Below, piece after piece: positions 7,994-15,346 of a stretch of 64,000 nt of DNA. The stretch comes from Scatomonas sp963930955 (GTDB taxonomy: Bacteria > Bacillota > Clostridia > Lachnospirales > Lachnospiraceae), in NCBI GenBank assembly GCA_963930955.1, contig OZ006967.1, positions 682,001 to 746,000 on the forward strand, written 5' to 3'. Both the position numbers and the translations under genes were made by a program. The number at the start of each line of letters is the position of its first letter. Positions within the stretch are counted from its first letter, which is position 1. The notes below the pieces were generated by a model. It made no database searches, had not been told where the DNA came from, and saw only the letters and a list, made by a program, of their open reading frames with translations.

Positions 7994-8761
7994 ATGAAGA
8001 AACTGTTTCAGACTATTTTTGTGTCGGCGCTGTCTATCCTATTGTTTACGATGCCGGCATTTGCCGCCGCACCGGAGGCAGAAGAAATTCCGGTGGTGGC
8101 GCAATCTGTTCAAGAGACAGCTTGGGCAGAAGCTACTGTCGTAGATGGTCAGGCCAGCGTCCAGCTGGAGGATGGCGTACAGGTTACGGTGAGCGGTGAG
8201 GCACTGGATGGATTGACCCTTGTGGTGTACCAGATCCCCCGCAGCGATGAACAGGCCTGGGCGTGGATGGAATCCTGCATGGAGAAATACGGGACCAATC
8301 TGTACCCCCTGGATCTGTTTTTTATGGACAGCCAGGGCGACCGGGTAGAAGTCCAGTCCGCTATTACCGTTACTGTGACCTACACGGGTGCCTATCAGGC
8401 CCCGGCGGTGTTCTATCTGGCTGAGAGCGGAGCTGTCACAGAGATGGAATCTCAGGCACAGGGCACGGCTGTTACATTTACCACCAATCACAACAGCTAT
8501 TATGTGCTGGCAGAGACAGACGGGATCAATACGCCTGTAGAGCCGGTTGACCCGGACGAGGATGGCTCCGGCCAGCCCTCTGACGGGGACACATCCCAGC
8601 CCGGCGACACGTCCCAGCCCGGCGACACGTCTCAGTCCGGCGGTTCGTCTCCCCAGACAGGAGATGACAGACAGCCGTTGGTATGGTGGGCACTCCTGCT
8701 GGTGTCTGGGGGAGCCCTTTTGATGATCCTTTTCCGTGCCAAAAAACAAAATGAGAATTAA
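7994..8761 (+). CDS. Secreted protein with sortase-type SPQTG wall anchor
   Basis: This 255-aa product has a signal peptide (MKKLFQTIFVSALSILLF..AFAAAPEAEE), an ectodomain (~25-175) with no motif I can name, a low-complexity stalk of GDTSQP-type repeats (~185-215), and a wall-sorting tail: SPQTG, a hydrophobic segment (LVWWALLLVSGGALLMILF) and a basic end (RAKKQNEN). (S/N)PQTG-like motifs replace LPXTG in many Clostridia. No sortase gene is visible in the window, so a housekeeping sortase elsewhere would be needed. It is the last gene of the cluster, 1 nt after paralog 3, and is followed by a strong terminator. It could anchor the assembled surface material to the wall; this is inference. Confidence 0.8.
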   Translation: MKKLFQTIFVSALSILLFTMPAFAAAPEAEEIPVVAQSVQETAWAEATVVDGQASVQLEDGVQVTVSGEALDGLTLVVYQIPRSDEQAWAWMESCMEKYGTNLYPLDLFFMDSQGDRVEVQSAITVTVTYTGAYQAPAVFYLAESGAVTEMESQAQGTAVTFTTNHNSYYVLAETDGINTPVEPVDPDEDGSGQPSDGDTSQPGDTSQPGDTSQSGGSSPQTGDDRQPLVWWALLLVSGGALLMILFRAKKQNEN

Positions 8762-8827
8762 TCCGCAAGGACTATCGTTGAAAACAGCTCGGGAATGCGT
8801 AGAGAGCCACTTAAGAGCTGCCATTAT

Positions 8828-8874
8828 AGAGAGGGAACGGTATATCATTTACCGTTCCCTCTCTTGGCTCTTTT
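8828..8874 (+). terminator. Intrinsic terminator ending the surface cluster
   Basis: A perfect 15-bp stem (8828-8842 with 8850-8864; agagagggaacggta and its complement) with a 7-nt loop is followed by tggctctttttctttt. It lies 66 nt after the sortase-substrate stop and overlaps the last codons of the opposing relaxase remnant, so it may work in both directions. Confidence 0.85.
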
Positions 8875-9508
8875 TCTTTTGAAAAGTCTGCTGCTCCTTC
8901 TGTGCCTGCCACACCATTCTCCGCACGGCCTGCCGCTCCATATCTTCATGCAGCATACGGGAAACAGCCTTTTTGCTGTCAAACATCAGAAGTGGGTTGT
9001 ACTTCTCACCGTAAACCTGCTGTACCCGGTTCTCCGCTTCCTGCTCCTTGTCAGGGCGGATGGCCTGCCTCGCTTCATAGAGATGCACCGGATCAACACC
9101 CTGAGCCTGCTTCCGAAGCCCGGCATACTCATTCAAAACAGCTTCCAACTCGGCAGAATATTTCTGTTCCTGTTCTTCTAACCGTTTTAGGCTCTGTTCC
9201 ATAGCTGCAATGTCTTTGGGGAATTTATCGGCGGCATCTTCCTCGGTATATGCCAGCGATGCCAGAAGCAGATTTTTCTCCGAACGCAGTTCCTCCCAAT
9301 CCTCCGTCAGAGCCGCAATCTTTGCCGCCAGTTCCCGGTTCCGGAACACATGAACAGCAGAGAGCGCCTTTTTCTCGGAAAGCAGGCTGCGGCGCTCTTT
9401 CGTCTTATCCCGAATGTCCTTTGCACAACTCGGCTTTGCAGACTTGAAAACACGATAGTTGAGCGTTTCTATTCCCACCCTCAAAAATGGCGGTCTACTG
9501 CGTAACAT
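8849..9508 (-). pseudogene. 3' remnant of MobA/MobL (MobQ-type) relaxase
   Basis: The ~219-aa open frame holds only the C-terminal part of a mobilization relaxase. From about residue 29 it matches my memory of the family's coiled-coil tail: KTKERRSLLSEKKA, FRNRELAAKIAALTEDWEEL, ELEAVLNEYAGLRKQA, ARQAIRPDKE. The catalytic N-terminal nuclease domain with its Tyr and His motifs is absent, and the first ~28 residues look unrelated. Full-length members are about 500-600 aa. I therefore read it as a truncated remnant of an integrated mobilizable element. It sits directly against the GC-rich surface cluster, which may have been cargo. Family assignment rests on recognition of the tail only. Confidence 0.65.
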
Positions 9509-9644
9509 TTTATCATGCCAGCATGGATATTTAGATGGGCAAAAAGCCTTGATTTATGCGGCTTGCAGAGTGCAGAAACAGAGTAAGTAATATCATATCC
9601 CTCGGACGCGCAAAAATGCCTTTCTATCGTTCCACGCGACACAG

Positions 9645-9685
9645 AAAAAGCAGGCAAGAAGTTTTTGACCTCTTACCCGCTTTTT
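9645..9685 (-). terminator. Intrinsic terminator downstream of GNAT gene
   Basis: A 17-bp stem (9645-9661 with 9669-9685, including two G-U pairs) ends in ctttttc on the minus strand, about 90 nt after the stop of the acetyltransferase gene at 9773. The rest of 9509-9772 shows no gene. Confidence 0.6.
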
Positions 9686-9772
9686 GTGGCAATCCGTATG
9701 GAAGCTACCCTGTTTCAGTTGGTTGGTGATACTGTTTTATGAGTAGCTACCATTGTGCCGGCTCTTTTTCTG

Positions 9773-10243
9773 TTACAGTATTTTTTCCATTCCTATCTTC
9801 TGGGGCTTTAAACCGCAATTTTGGTAGAATTTTAAGGCTGCGGTATTACAGCTCCATACATTCAGGGTTACATTATAACAGCCTTCCTTTCTGGCAAAAT
9901 CCAGCACGGCCTCATACAGCCTGCGTCCCACTCCATTTCCTCTGCAGGTTTCATCCACACAAAGGTCATCGATATACAGGGTTTTAATGTCTGTCATAAT
10001 ATGGCTGTCCAGCTGCTGCTGAAAAACGCAGAAGGCGTATCCCAGCACCTGGCCTTCCGGTTCCTCCGCCACGAAAATAGGACGGCTGTCATCCTGGATA
10101 AGCTTCCGCAGTTCCTGATCCGTATATTTCCGGGTTCCCGGCAAAAAAAGATCCGGCCTGCCTTTATGATGCACCGCAGCCACCTGCAGCAGCAGGCGCT
10201 GGATCGTTTCCATGTCGCTTTCTTTTGCTAGTCTGATGTTCAT
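9773..10243 (-). CDS. GNAT family N-acetyltransferase
   Basis: This 156-aa protein has the GNAT fold signature: N-terminal IRLAKESDMETI, a central FVAEEPEGQVLGYAFC strand, the acetyl-CoA motif IDDLCVDETCRGNGVGRRLYEAV (a variant of Q/RxxGxG/A near residue 105), and a C-terminal NTAALKFYQNCGL. It resembles RimI-like enzymes that acetylate an amine of a small molecule or protein; the substrate cannot be told. ggagg precedes the ATG by 8 nt. It is a single-gene unit with its own terminator, transcribed away from sigI. Confidence 0.85.
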   Translation of the reverse strand: MNIRLAKESDMETIQRLLLQVAAVHHKGRPDLFLPGTRKYTDQELRKLIQDDSRPIFVAEEPEGQVLGYAFCVFQQQLDSHIMTDIKTLYIDDLCVDETCRGNGVGRRLYEAVLDFARKEGCYNVTLNVWSCNTAALKFYQNCGLKPQKIGMEKIL

Positions 10244-10406
10244 ATAACGGACCTCCGTGATTTAACGTACATTTTTCGTGAACTTAACAAAAACAGGATA
10301 GAACTTTTCAGAAAAGGGTTGATACCATCATCAGAAGATACCCTGCGTCTGTGCGCGTGTTTTAACCGCGCAATTCTATGGTACGCTTCAAAATCAGAGG
10401 TTGTCA

Positions 10407-10434
10407 ACCCCGAAAAAAGAAGCGTGCCTGCGTA
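10407..10434 (+). promoter_or_regulatory. Candidate sigma-I promoter of sigI
   Basis: ACCCCG (10407-10412), 18 nt, then CGTA (10431-10434), 31 nt before the sigI start. The same ACCCCG-N18-CGTAT arrangement lies upstream of the lipoprotein gene at 12218. Known sigma-I promoters have an ACCCC-type -35 and a CGAA/CGTA-type -10, so auto-regulation by SigI is likely. Confidence 0.6.
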
Positions 10435-10464
10435 TTCTAAAGATGAGGGGATGGGGAAAAGCAG

Positions 10465-11202
10465 ATGAAAAAAACAGAACACCAGATTACAGAGCAGGTT
10501 TACGCGGCCAAGACGGATACGGCAGCGGCTGATGCGCTGATCCGTCAGTATATGAATTTTATCCGCAGTGAAATGGCAAAAACGGTTCGACGGGCGAATA
10601 ACGGGTTGGAAGATGAGGAGAGTATTGCCATGTTTGCTTTTTATGAAGCGATACTCAGCTATGAAAAGGGAAGAGGAGCGTTTCTGCCATATGCGGCCCG
10701 GGCGATCCGAAACCGGCTTATTGATTATTTTCGGAAAGAGCGAAAACACAGAAATATCATTTCTCTTGACGAACCATTTGCCGGGGAAGAAGAGGAGATC
10801 AGTCGGATGGATCTGCTGGCGGATAAAAGCGACGCATATGGGGAGTATCTGCACAGAGAGGCCAGCCGGAAGGAGATACAGGAATTTGAAAAAAAACTGG
10901 CGGAATTCGATCTGTCTTTTGGAGAAGTGGCGGATAATTGTCCCCGGCAGAAGCGGACTTTCCGCGCCTGCATGCAGGTTCTGAACAGTGCCCGAAGAAG
11001 GCCGGAGCTGCTGGAGAAGCTGCTGCGGAGCCGAAAGCTGCCGATGGCAGAACTGGAGGGGGAATCCGGCACGGACAGAAAGACTATGGAAAGGCATCGA
11101 AAGTATCTGGTAGCGATTCTTCTGGCCTATACGAATGGATACGAGATCATCCGCGGGCATTTGTGCCGGCTGGAACCGGGAAGGGAGGAAAAAGCCGTAT
11201 GA
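10465..11202 (+). CDS. sigI: RNA polymerase sigma factor SigI
   Basis: The 245-aa protein has a sigma region 2-like segment (~25-110: QYMNFIRSEMAKTVRRA, FYEAILSYEKGRGAFLPYAA, AIRNRLIDYFRKERKH) and the SigI-type C-terminal DNA-binding part (~170-235: RRPELLEKLLRSRKLPMAEL, DRKTMERHRKYLVAILLAYT). It lacks normal sigma-70 region 4, as is typical for SigI. In Bacillus it responds to heat or envelope stress; in cellulolytic clostridia it responds to polysaccharides through RsgI sensors. The stop overlaps the rsgI start (ATGA), the hallmark sigI-rsgI pairing. The upstream motif suggests auto-regulation. Confidence 0.92.
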   Translation: MKKTEHQITEQVYAAKTDTAAADALIRQYMNFIRSEMAKTVRRANNGLEDEESIAMFAFYEAILSYEKGRGAFLPYAARAIRNRLIDYFRKERKHRNIISLDEPFAGEEEEISRMDLLADKSDAYGEYLHREASRKEIQEFEKKLAEFDLSFGEVADNCPRQKRTFRACMQVLNSARRRPELLEKLLRSRKLPMAELEGESGTDRKTMERHRKYLVAILLAYTNGYEIIRGHLCRLEPGREEKAV

Positions 11203-12077
11203 AATATCTGGTTTTGGAAATCCATCCGGCCTACGCGGTGCTTTTGGATCAATGCGGTAAGTTTGTAAAGGCCGCAAACCGGAACTATCAGGTGGGCGAG
11301 ACGGTGCAGAATGTGATGGAACTGAAAGACTTATCCGCGAAGAAGTCTATCCGCCTCTACCGGCAGCTTGCAGGGGCGGCCATGGCGGCGGCAGCCTGCG
11401 CGGTTCTGTACTTTGGGGTCTATCAGCCTAATTATACGGTTTATGGTACCGTGCGGATGCAGATCAATCCGGATATCGAAATGACCCTCAGTAAAACGGA
11501 GCGGATCCTGGATCTGGAGGGATTGAATGAAGACGGACAGCATCTGATCGAAAACTACGAATATCAGGGCAAAAAAAGGGAACAGGCAGCGGAAGAATTA
11601 ATCGTCCGGGCTATGGACATGGGTTATCTGCAAGAAGGAGGCACCGTGGCCTTTACGGTGAACAGTGAAGACGACCGGTGGATGGCTGCGGAGGAAGAGA
11701 AAACCCTGGAGCAGATGGAAACCAGTTTTGGAGATCGGATCGAGATCCGGATCGGTCCCCTGGAGGAGACAGAGATCCTTGGAGCGGAAGAGGAGATGGA
11801 ACTGGTGATCACGATTCCTATCCAAACGCCGCCCTTTACGCCGGCTTCCACCCCTGCGGTGACTGCCGCCCCGATTCCGGAGCCGACCCTGGAATCGGAA
11901 CCTGCTCAAACGCCTGTAACAGACGGGGGCGATGACGCGTATGGCGACTGGGATGACGACGATGACGTATACGACGACTGGGACGATGACGATGATGACG
12001 CGCATGACGACTGGGACGATAGCGATGATGACGCGCATGACGATTGGGACGATAGTGGCGATGACGGGGATGATTAA
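11199..12077 (+). CDS. rsgI: Anti-sigma-I factor RsgI with acidic Asp/Trp-rich tail
   Basis: The ATG at 11199 overlaps the sigI stop and follows gggagg. The 292-aa protein has an N-terminal RsgI domain that binds SigI (1-50: MKYLVLEIHPAYAVLLDQCG), one membrane segment (~62-82), and the conserved outside domain (~85-150: YGTVRMQINPDIEMTL, LDLEGLNEDGQHL). A Thr/Pro linker (~205-245) leads to a tail made almost only of Asp with regular Trp (DDWDDDD, DAHDDWDDS). Known RsgI proteins often end in carbohydrate-binding or protease-like domains; here a polyacidic Trp tail replaces them. It could sense cations, cationic peptides or wall charge; this is inference. Confidence 0.9.
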   Translation: MKYLVLEIHPAYAVLLDQCGKFVKAANRNYQVGETVQNVMELKDLSAKKSIRLYRQLAGAAMAAAACAVLYFGVYQPNYTVYGTVRMQINPDIEMTLSKTERILDLEGLNEDGQHLIENYEYQGKKREQAAEELIVRAMDMGYLQEGGTVAFTVNSEDDRWMAAEEEKTLEQMETSFGDRIEIRIGPLEETEILGAEEEMELVITIPIQTPPFTPASTPAVTAAPIPEPTLESEPAQTPVTDGGDDAYGDWDDDDDVYDDWDDDDDDAHDDWDDSDDDAHDDWDDSGDDGDD

Positions 12078-12132
12078 GGAACATCAGGCAAAACGAAGCG
12101 GCTGCCGATAAAAAAAGAAAAAAATTTTTGCG

Positions 12133-12160
12133 ACCCCGTTTTTTGCGACCGTAATACGTA
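12133..12160 (+). promoter_or_regulatory. Candidate sigma-I promoter of the PepSY/RsgI-like lipoprotein gene
   Basis: ACCCCG (12133-12138), 18 nt, CGTA (12157-12160), 57 nt before the start at 12218. Motifs, spacer length and the following T match 10407-10434, so the lipoprotein gene is probably in the SigI regulon. Confidence 0.6.
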
Positions 12161-12217
12161 TCCTGTTGCTATAAAACAAAACGAGAAGCCTCTGAATGAT
12201 GAAAGGAGACCAAAGTT

Positions 12218-13300
12218 ATGAAGAAGAGATTCAACATCAGGAGAATGGGAATTGTATGGAGCGCGGGAATATTTGCCGCGGGAATGGCAGCCTGCGGAGC
12301 AGGCGAAACCATGGAGCAGAGCAGCGCACAGAAGAAGGCGGAACCGTCTGTGGCGGCGAAGGTGCAGGAAGCGGCAGATCCGGTAGGAACGCTTCTGTTA
12401 AGCATTAATCCGGAAATTGAAATGGAGTATGACAGCAGGGGAAATGTCCTTACCCTGGAAGGAATCAACAGTGACGGAAAAAAAGTTGTCGGTGCCTATC
12501 CCGATTTTGAAGGAAAAGCCTGCAGAGAAGTGGTCGGAGATCTGGTCACGGAGATCCATGAAGCGGGATATTTTGCGGAAACCATCGGCGGTCACGAGAA
12601 GAATATTATTTTAAAGCTGGAAAAGGGTTCGCAGTATCCGGATGAAGATTTTATGGAAGAGATCGCGGAGGAAGTCAGGCTGACGGTGGAAGCTAATCAG
12701 ATCGGTTCCCGCGCGGTGCCCCTGGATGATGACGATTACGATGATGTCTGGGGAGAGAAAGGTTACATAGATGCTCAGGCTGCCAGAGAGATCGTAGCGC
12801 AGCAGATGGAAAGAACAGATCTGCAGTTTGTGGAAAAAGAGTACGAACTGGATGACGGAGTCTATGAGATTGAATTCGTCATGGATGGAAAGGAATATGA
12901 GTATGAAGTAAACGCAGTAACCGGAAAAATACAGGAGGCAGAGATCGAAGAGGCCGATGATATTCCGGCAGCGCCCTCGGCGGTTCCTTCTGTACAGCCA
13001 TCCGAAACAAATGCGGCAACTCCGATTCCGGAAGACGATAACGTGTATGACGACGACTGGGATGACGGCTACGACGATGACTGGGATGACGGCTACGACG
13101 ACGACTGGGATGACGGCTACGACGATGACTGGGATGACGGCTACGACGATGACTGGGATGACGGCTACGACGATGACTGGGATGACGGCTACGACGATGA
13201 CTGGGATGACGGTTACGACGATGACTGGGATGACGGCTACGATGACGACGACGATGATGACTGGGATGACAACGACGATGATGACGACTGGGATGACTGA
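12218..13300 (+). CDS. RsgI-like/PepSY lipoprotein with (DDDWDDGY)8 tail
   Basis: The ATG follows gaaaggag. The 360-aa product has a signal sequence ending in a lipobox-like GMAAC (Cys ~27), so it is probably a lipoprotein. Residues ~50-150 match the RsgI outside domain (GTLLLSINPEIEMEYDSRGN, LTLEGINSDGKKVV). Residues ~185-245 form a PepSY domain (YIDAQAAREIVAQQ, VYEIEFVMDGKEYEYEVN, GKIQEAEIE). A Pro/Ser/Thr linker leads to eight perfect DDDWDDGY repeats plus a poly-Asp end, as in the RsgI tail just upstream. It lacks the SigI-binding cytoplasmic domain, so it may compete for the same ligand as RsgI or act as a SigI-controlled effector. Function is inferred. Confidence 0.8.
   Translation: MKKRFNIRRMGIVWSAGIFAAGMAACGAGETMEQSSAQKKAEPSVAAKVQEAADPVGTLLLSINPEIEMEYDSRGNVLTLEGINSDGKKVVGAYPDFEGKACREVVGDLVTEIHEAGYFAETIGGHEKNIILKLEKGSQYPDEDFMEEIAEEVRLTVEANQIGSRAVPLDDDDYDDVWGEKGYIDAQAAREIVAQQMERTDLQFVEKEYELDDGVYEIEFVMDGKEYEYEVNAVTGKIQEAEIEEADDIPAAPSAVPSVQPSETNAATPIPEDDNVYDDDWDDGYDDDWDDGYDDDWDDGYDDDWDDGYDDDWDDGYDDDWDDGYDDDWDDGYDDDWDDGYDDDDDDDWDDNDDDDDWDD
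13049..13240 (+). repeat. 24-bp coding minisatellite, 8 units
   Basis: Eight near-perfect 24-bp units encode DDDWDDGY in frame. Only silent changes (gac/gat, ggc/ggt) separate the units, so copy number could change by slippage or recombination without breaking the frame. Confidence 0.9.
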
Positions 13301-13310
13301 TCCCTTTGCA

Positions 13311-13336
13311 AAGAGCTCTCTCATGAGGGCTCTTTT
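13311..13336 (+). terminator. Intrinsic terminator after the lipoprotein gene
   Basis: The stem aagagctctc / gagggctctt (one G-U pair) with loop tcat is followed by a short T-run, 10 nt after the stop. Confidence 0.75.
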
Positions 13337-13420
13337 ATCTTGCGCAGTCTCTTTTGACCGTCTATAATAGTCTTCAGTACAGCGAACCCCAAGAGGGCGG
13401 CCGGCAGAAAGGAGACAGCT

Positions 13421-14188
13421 GTGGAAGTACAGGAAATATTGGAGAAAGTCAAAAATCAGGAAATGAGTATTCCGGAGGCTCAGGAATATTTAAAGAGCCT
13501 GCCTTATGAGGATATGGGATTTGCCAAGCTGGATCACCACCGGAAACTGCGTTCCGGATTTGGAGAGGTGATCTACTGTGCTGGAAAAACCGTGGAACAG
13601 GTGGCCAGGATCTTTCAGGTCATGGCGGAAAAGGAGACGGATGTTCTGGGAACCCGGGCTTCCAGAGAGCAGTATGAGGCAGTAAAAAAGATTCTTCCGG
13701 ATGTTCAGTACCAGGAGATCGGACGGGTCCTCTGGGTGAGAAGAAAGAAGCTGGAACAGGAGGGTCTGGTAGCTGTCTGCACCGGCGGCACTTCTGATAT
13801 GCCGGTGGCAGAGGAGGCGGCTTTGACGGCGGAGTTTTTCGGGGCCAGGGTAGAGCGGATCTATGATGTGGGAGTGGCGGGTATTCACCGGCTTCTGGAT
13901 CAGACAGAGAAACTGCGGAAGGCCAACTGTATCCTGGCTATCGCCGGCATGGAAGGCGCGCTTGCCACGGTAACCGCCGGGCTGGTGGACCGGCCGGTAA
14001 TCGCAGTACCTACTTCCGTGGGATACGGTGCCAGCTTCGGAGGGTTGTCCGCTCTGCTGACCATGCTGAATTCCTGCGCGGAGGGCCTGGCGGTGGTGAA
14101 CATCGACAACGGTTTCGGGGCCGGATATCTGGGAGCCCAGATCAACCGGCTGGCGCTGCGGGGAAGCACAGGAGAGGAAGGAGAGTAA
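13421..14188 (+). CDS. larB: Nickel pincer cofactor biosynthesis protein LarB
   Basis: GTG start at 13421 after aaaggag. The 255-aa protein has the LarB N-terminal region (DHHRKLRSGFGEVIYCAGKT) and a C-terminal PurE-like domain (~125-250: CTGGTSDMPVAEEA, IAGMEGALATVTAGL, SVGYGASFGGLSALLTMLNS, NIDNGFGAGYLG). LarB carboxylates and hydrolyses nicotinic acid adenine dinucleotide, the first step toward the nickel-pincer cofactor of lactate racemase-type enzymes. LarC and LarE are not in this window. It is followed after 4 nt by a sugar acetyltransferase gene, so the two are probably co-transcribed, though no functional link is evident. Confidence 0.92.
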   Translation: MEVQEILEKVKNQEMSIPEAQEYLKSLPYEDMGFAKLDHHRKLRSGFGEVIYCAGKTVEQVARIFQVMAEKETDVLGTRASREQYEAVKKILPDVQYQEIGRVLWVRRKKLEQEGLVAVCTGGTSDMPVAEEAALTAEFFGARVERIYDVGVAGIHRLLDQTEKLRKANCILAIAGMEGALATVTAGLVDRPVIAVPTSVGYGASFGGLSALLTMLNSCAEGLAVVNIDNGFGAGYLGAQINRLALRGSTGEEGE

Positions 14189-14192
14189 GCAT

Positions 14193-14762
14193 ATGGATCT
14201 GGAATCTTATTTGACGTTTTTAAACAGCGGGCAGACGGTGGAGGGAGGCTCAGAAGCGCATCAGTTTATGCACGGCGTCAGCCAGGAGGCCATCCGCATT
14301 ACGGCAGAGATCAACAGCCGCTACCATGAGCCGGCAGAGCTGCGGAAACTCTTTTCAGAGCTGATCGGCAAGCCGGTGGATGAGAGCTTCGGCCTGTTTC
14401 CGCCCTTTTATACAGACTGCGGAAAAAACATTACGGTGGGAAAAAACGTATTTATCAATTCCTGCTGTCAGTTTCAGGACCAGGGCGGGATCACCATCGG
14501 GGATGGAAGCCTCATCGGCCATTCCGCTATCATCACCACGCTGAACCATGACTTTGCCGTGGCTCACCGGAGCAGTATGCATCCCGCTCCGGTGGTCATC
14601 GGGAAAAATGTATGGCTGGGAGCCAGGGTCACCGTCGTGCCGGGCGTGACCATCGGAGACGGGGCAATCATCGGCGCCGGCGCCGTAGTGACGAAGGATG
14701 TGCCCCCGAAAGCGGTGGCGGCAGGGGTGCCGGCAAGGGTGATCCGGATGCTGGAGGAGTAA
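14193..14762 (+). CDS. Sugar O-acetyltransferase (maltose/galactoside acetyltransferase family)
   Basis: The 189-aa protein has the N-terminal helical cap (SQEAIRITAEINSRYHEPAELR) and a left-handed beta-helix of hexapeptide repeats (~70-185: ITIGDGSLIGHSAII, GKNVWLGARVTVVPGVTIGD, IIGAGAVVTKDVPPKAVAAGVPARVI). The active-site His is in TTLNHDFAVAHR. The family transfers acetyl from acetyl-CoA to the 6-OH of sugars; the substrate is uncertain. Start is ATG 4 nt after larB. Confidence 0.9.
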   Translation: MDLESYLTFLNSGQTVEGGSEAHQFMHGVSQEAIRITAEINSRYHEPAELRKLFSELIGKPVDESFGLFPPFYTDCGKNITVGKNVFINSCCQFQDQGGITIGDGSLIGHSAIITTLNHDFAVAHRSSMHPAPVVIGKNVWLGARVTVVPGVTIGDGAIIGAGAVVTKDVPPKAVAAGVPARVIRMLEE

Positions 14763-14969
14763 GCTCCAGAGCAGTCGGACAGCGACATCAGAGGGGGTGT
14801 TTTTCTGACAGAAGTTTTCGATATCTGGCCGGGGGAACGCTCCTGCGGGCTTTCAGGGCATTCATAAAACTGGCGGCGGAACTGCAGCCCAGGGAGGTTG
14901 ACAGCTCGAAAATAGCAATAGCAGCCTAGGGATCTTTGCTCAAAGCTTGCCTTTTCACGAAAGTTATGC
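14763..14969 (+). other. Non-coding spacer before the 279-bp repeat
   Basis: I see no supported gene, RNA or clean terminator in this stretch. With the repeat at 14970-15248 and the broken gene at 15347 it forms a degenerate 0.8-kb zone. Confidence 0.5.
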
Positions 14970-15248
14970 TAGCATCAGTGTACAAGGGGCAACATGCTCC
15001 AAACCGCGTAATTTCGGTGATTTTCTGTGTTATTCTCAATCGGCGTACGTCCAGTACGCCTCTATCGTCTGCCTTGAAAATCACCGAAATTCCTGAGGTT
15101 GGAGTCTTCGAGTCGTGAAGGTGCTGATTTAAGCCCCTTCAAGGCACTTGATCGACGCGTACAGAGACGTACGCGGAGGGAAAGTAACGCAGAAGGAGCT
15201 CAAATCAGCCCTTCAACGACCGTATTGTCCCCTTGTACACTGATGCTA
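14970..15248 (+). repeat. 279-bp inverted-repeat element, full copy 1
   Basis: The element begins TAGCATCAGTGTACAAGGGG (14970-14989) and ends with its complement (15229-15248), a perfect 20-bp terminal inverted repeat with TA at both outer ends. Inside are nested inverted repeats: aatttcggtgattttc/gaaaatcaccgaaatt, ggcgtac/gtacgcc, gcgtac/gtacgc, and gctgatttaagccc with an opposing arm near 15197. A second copy of the same core length (269 bp) is at 51045-51327. A miniature derivative is at 24921-24969. It encodes no transposase; the open frame inside is a by-product of the repeat. It may be a MITE-like or structured-RNA repeat. Confidence 0.85.
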
Positions 15249-15346
15249 TCCTTTTTTATATCTTTATTTTCTCGCGGGATTCACCGCAGATTTCCACAAA
15301 GCATGCCAATAGTTAAATGATTTTACGATGGAAAAGGAGGCGCTTT

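Noticed and set aside
11598..12084. Minus-strand open frames opposite the Asp/Trp tails
   Set aside because: Low-complexity mirror of the GAC/GAT repeats.
13049..13240. CRISPR-like array because of regular short repeats
   Set aside because: The 24-bp units are contiguous with no spacers and keep one coding frame; it is a protein repeat.
15099..15320. Repeated small open frame also present at 51176-51436
   Set aside because: Both lie inside the 279-bp repeat element; similarity follows from the repeat, and there is no proper ribosome site or known domain.
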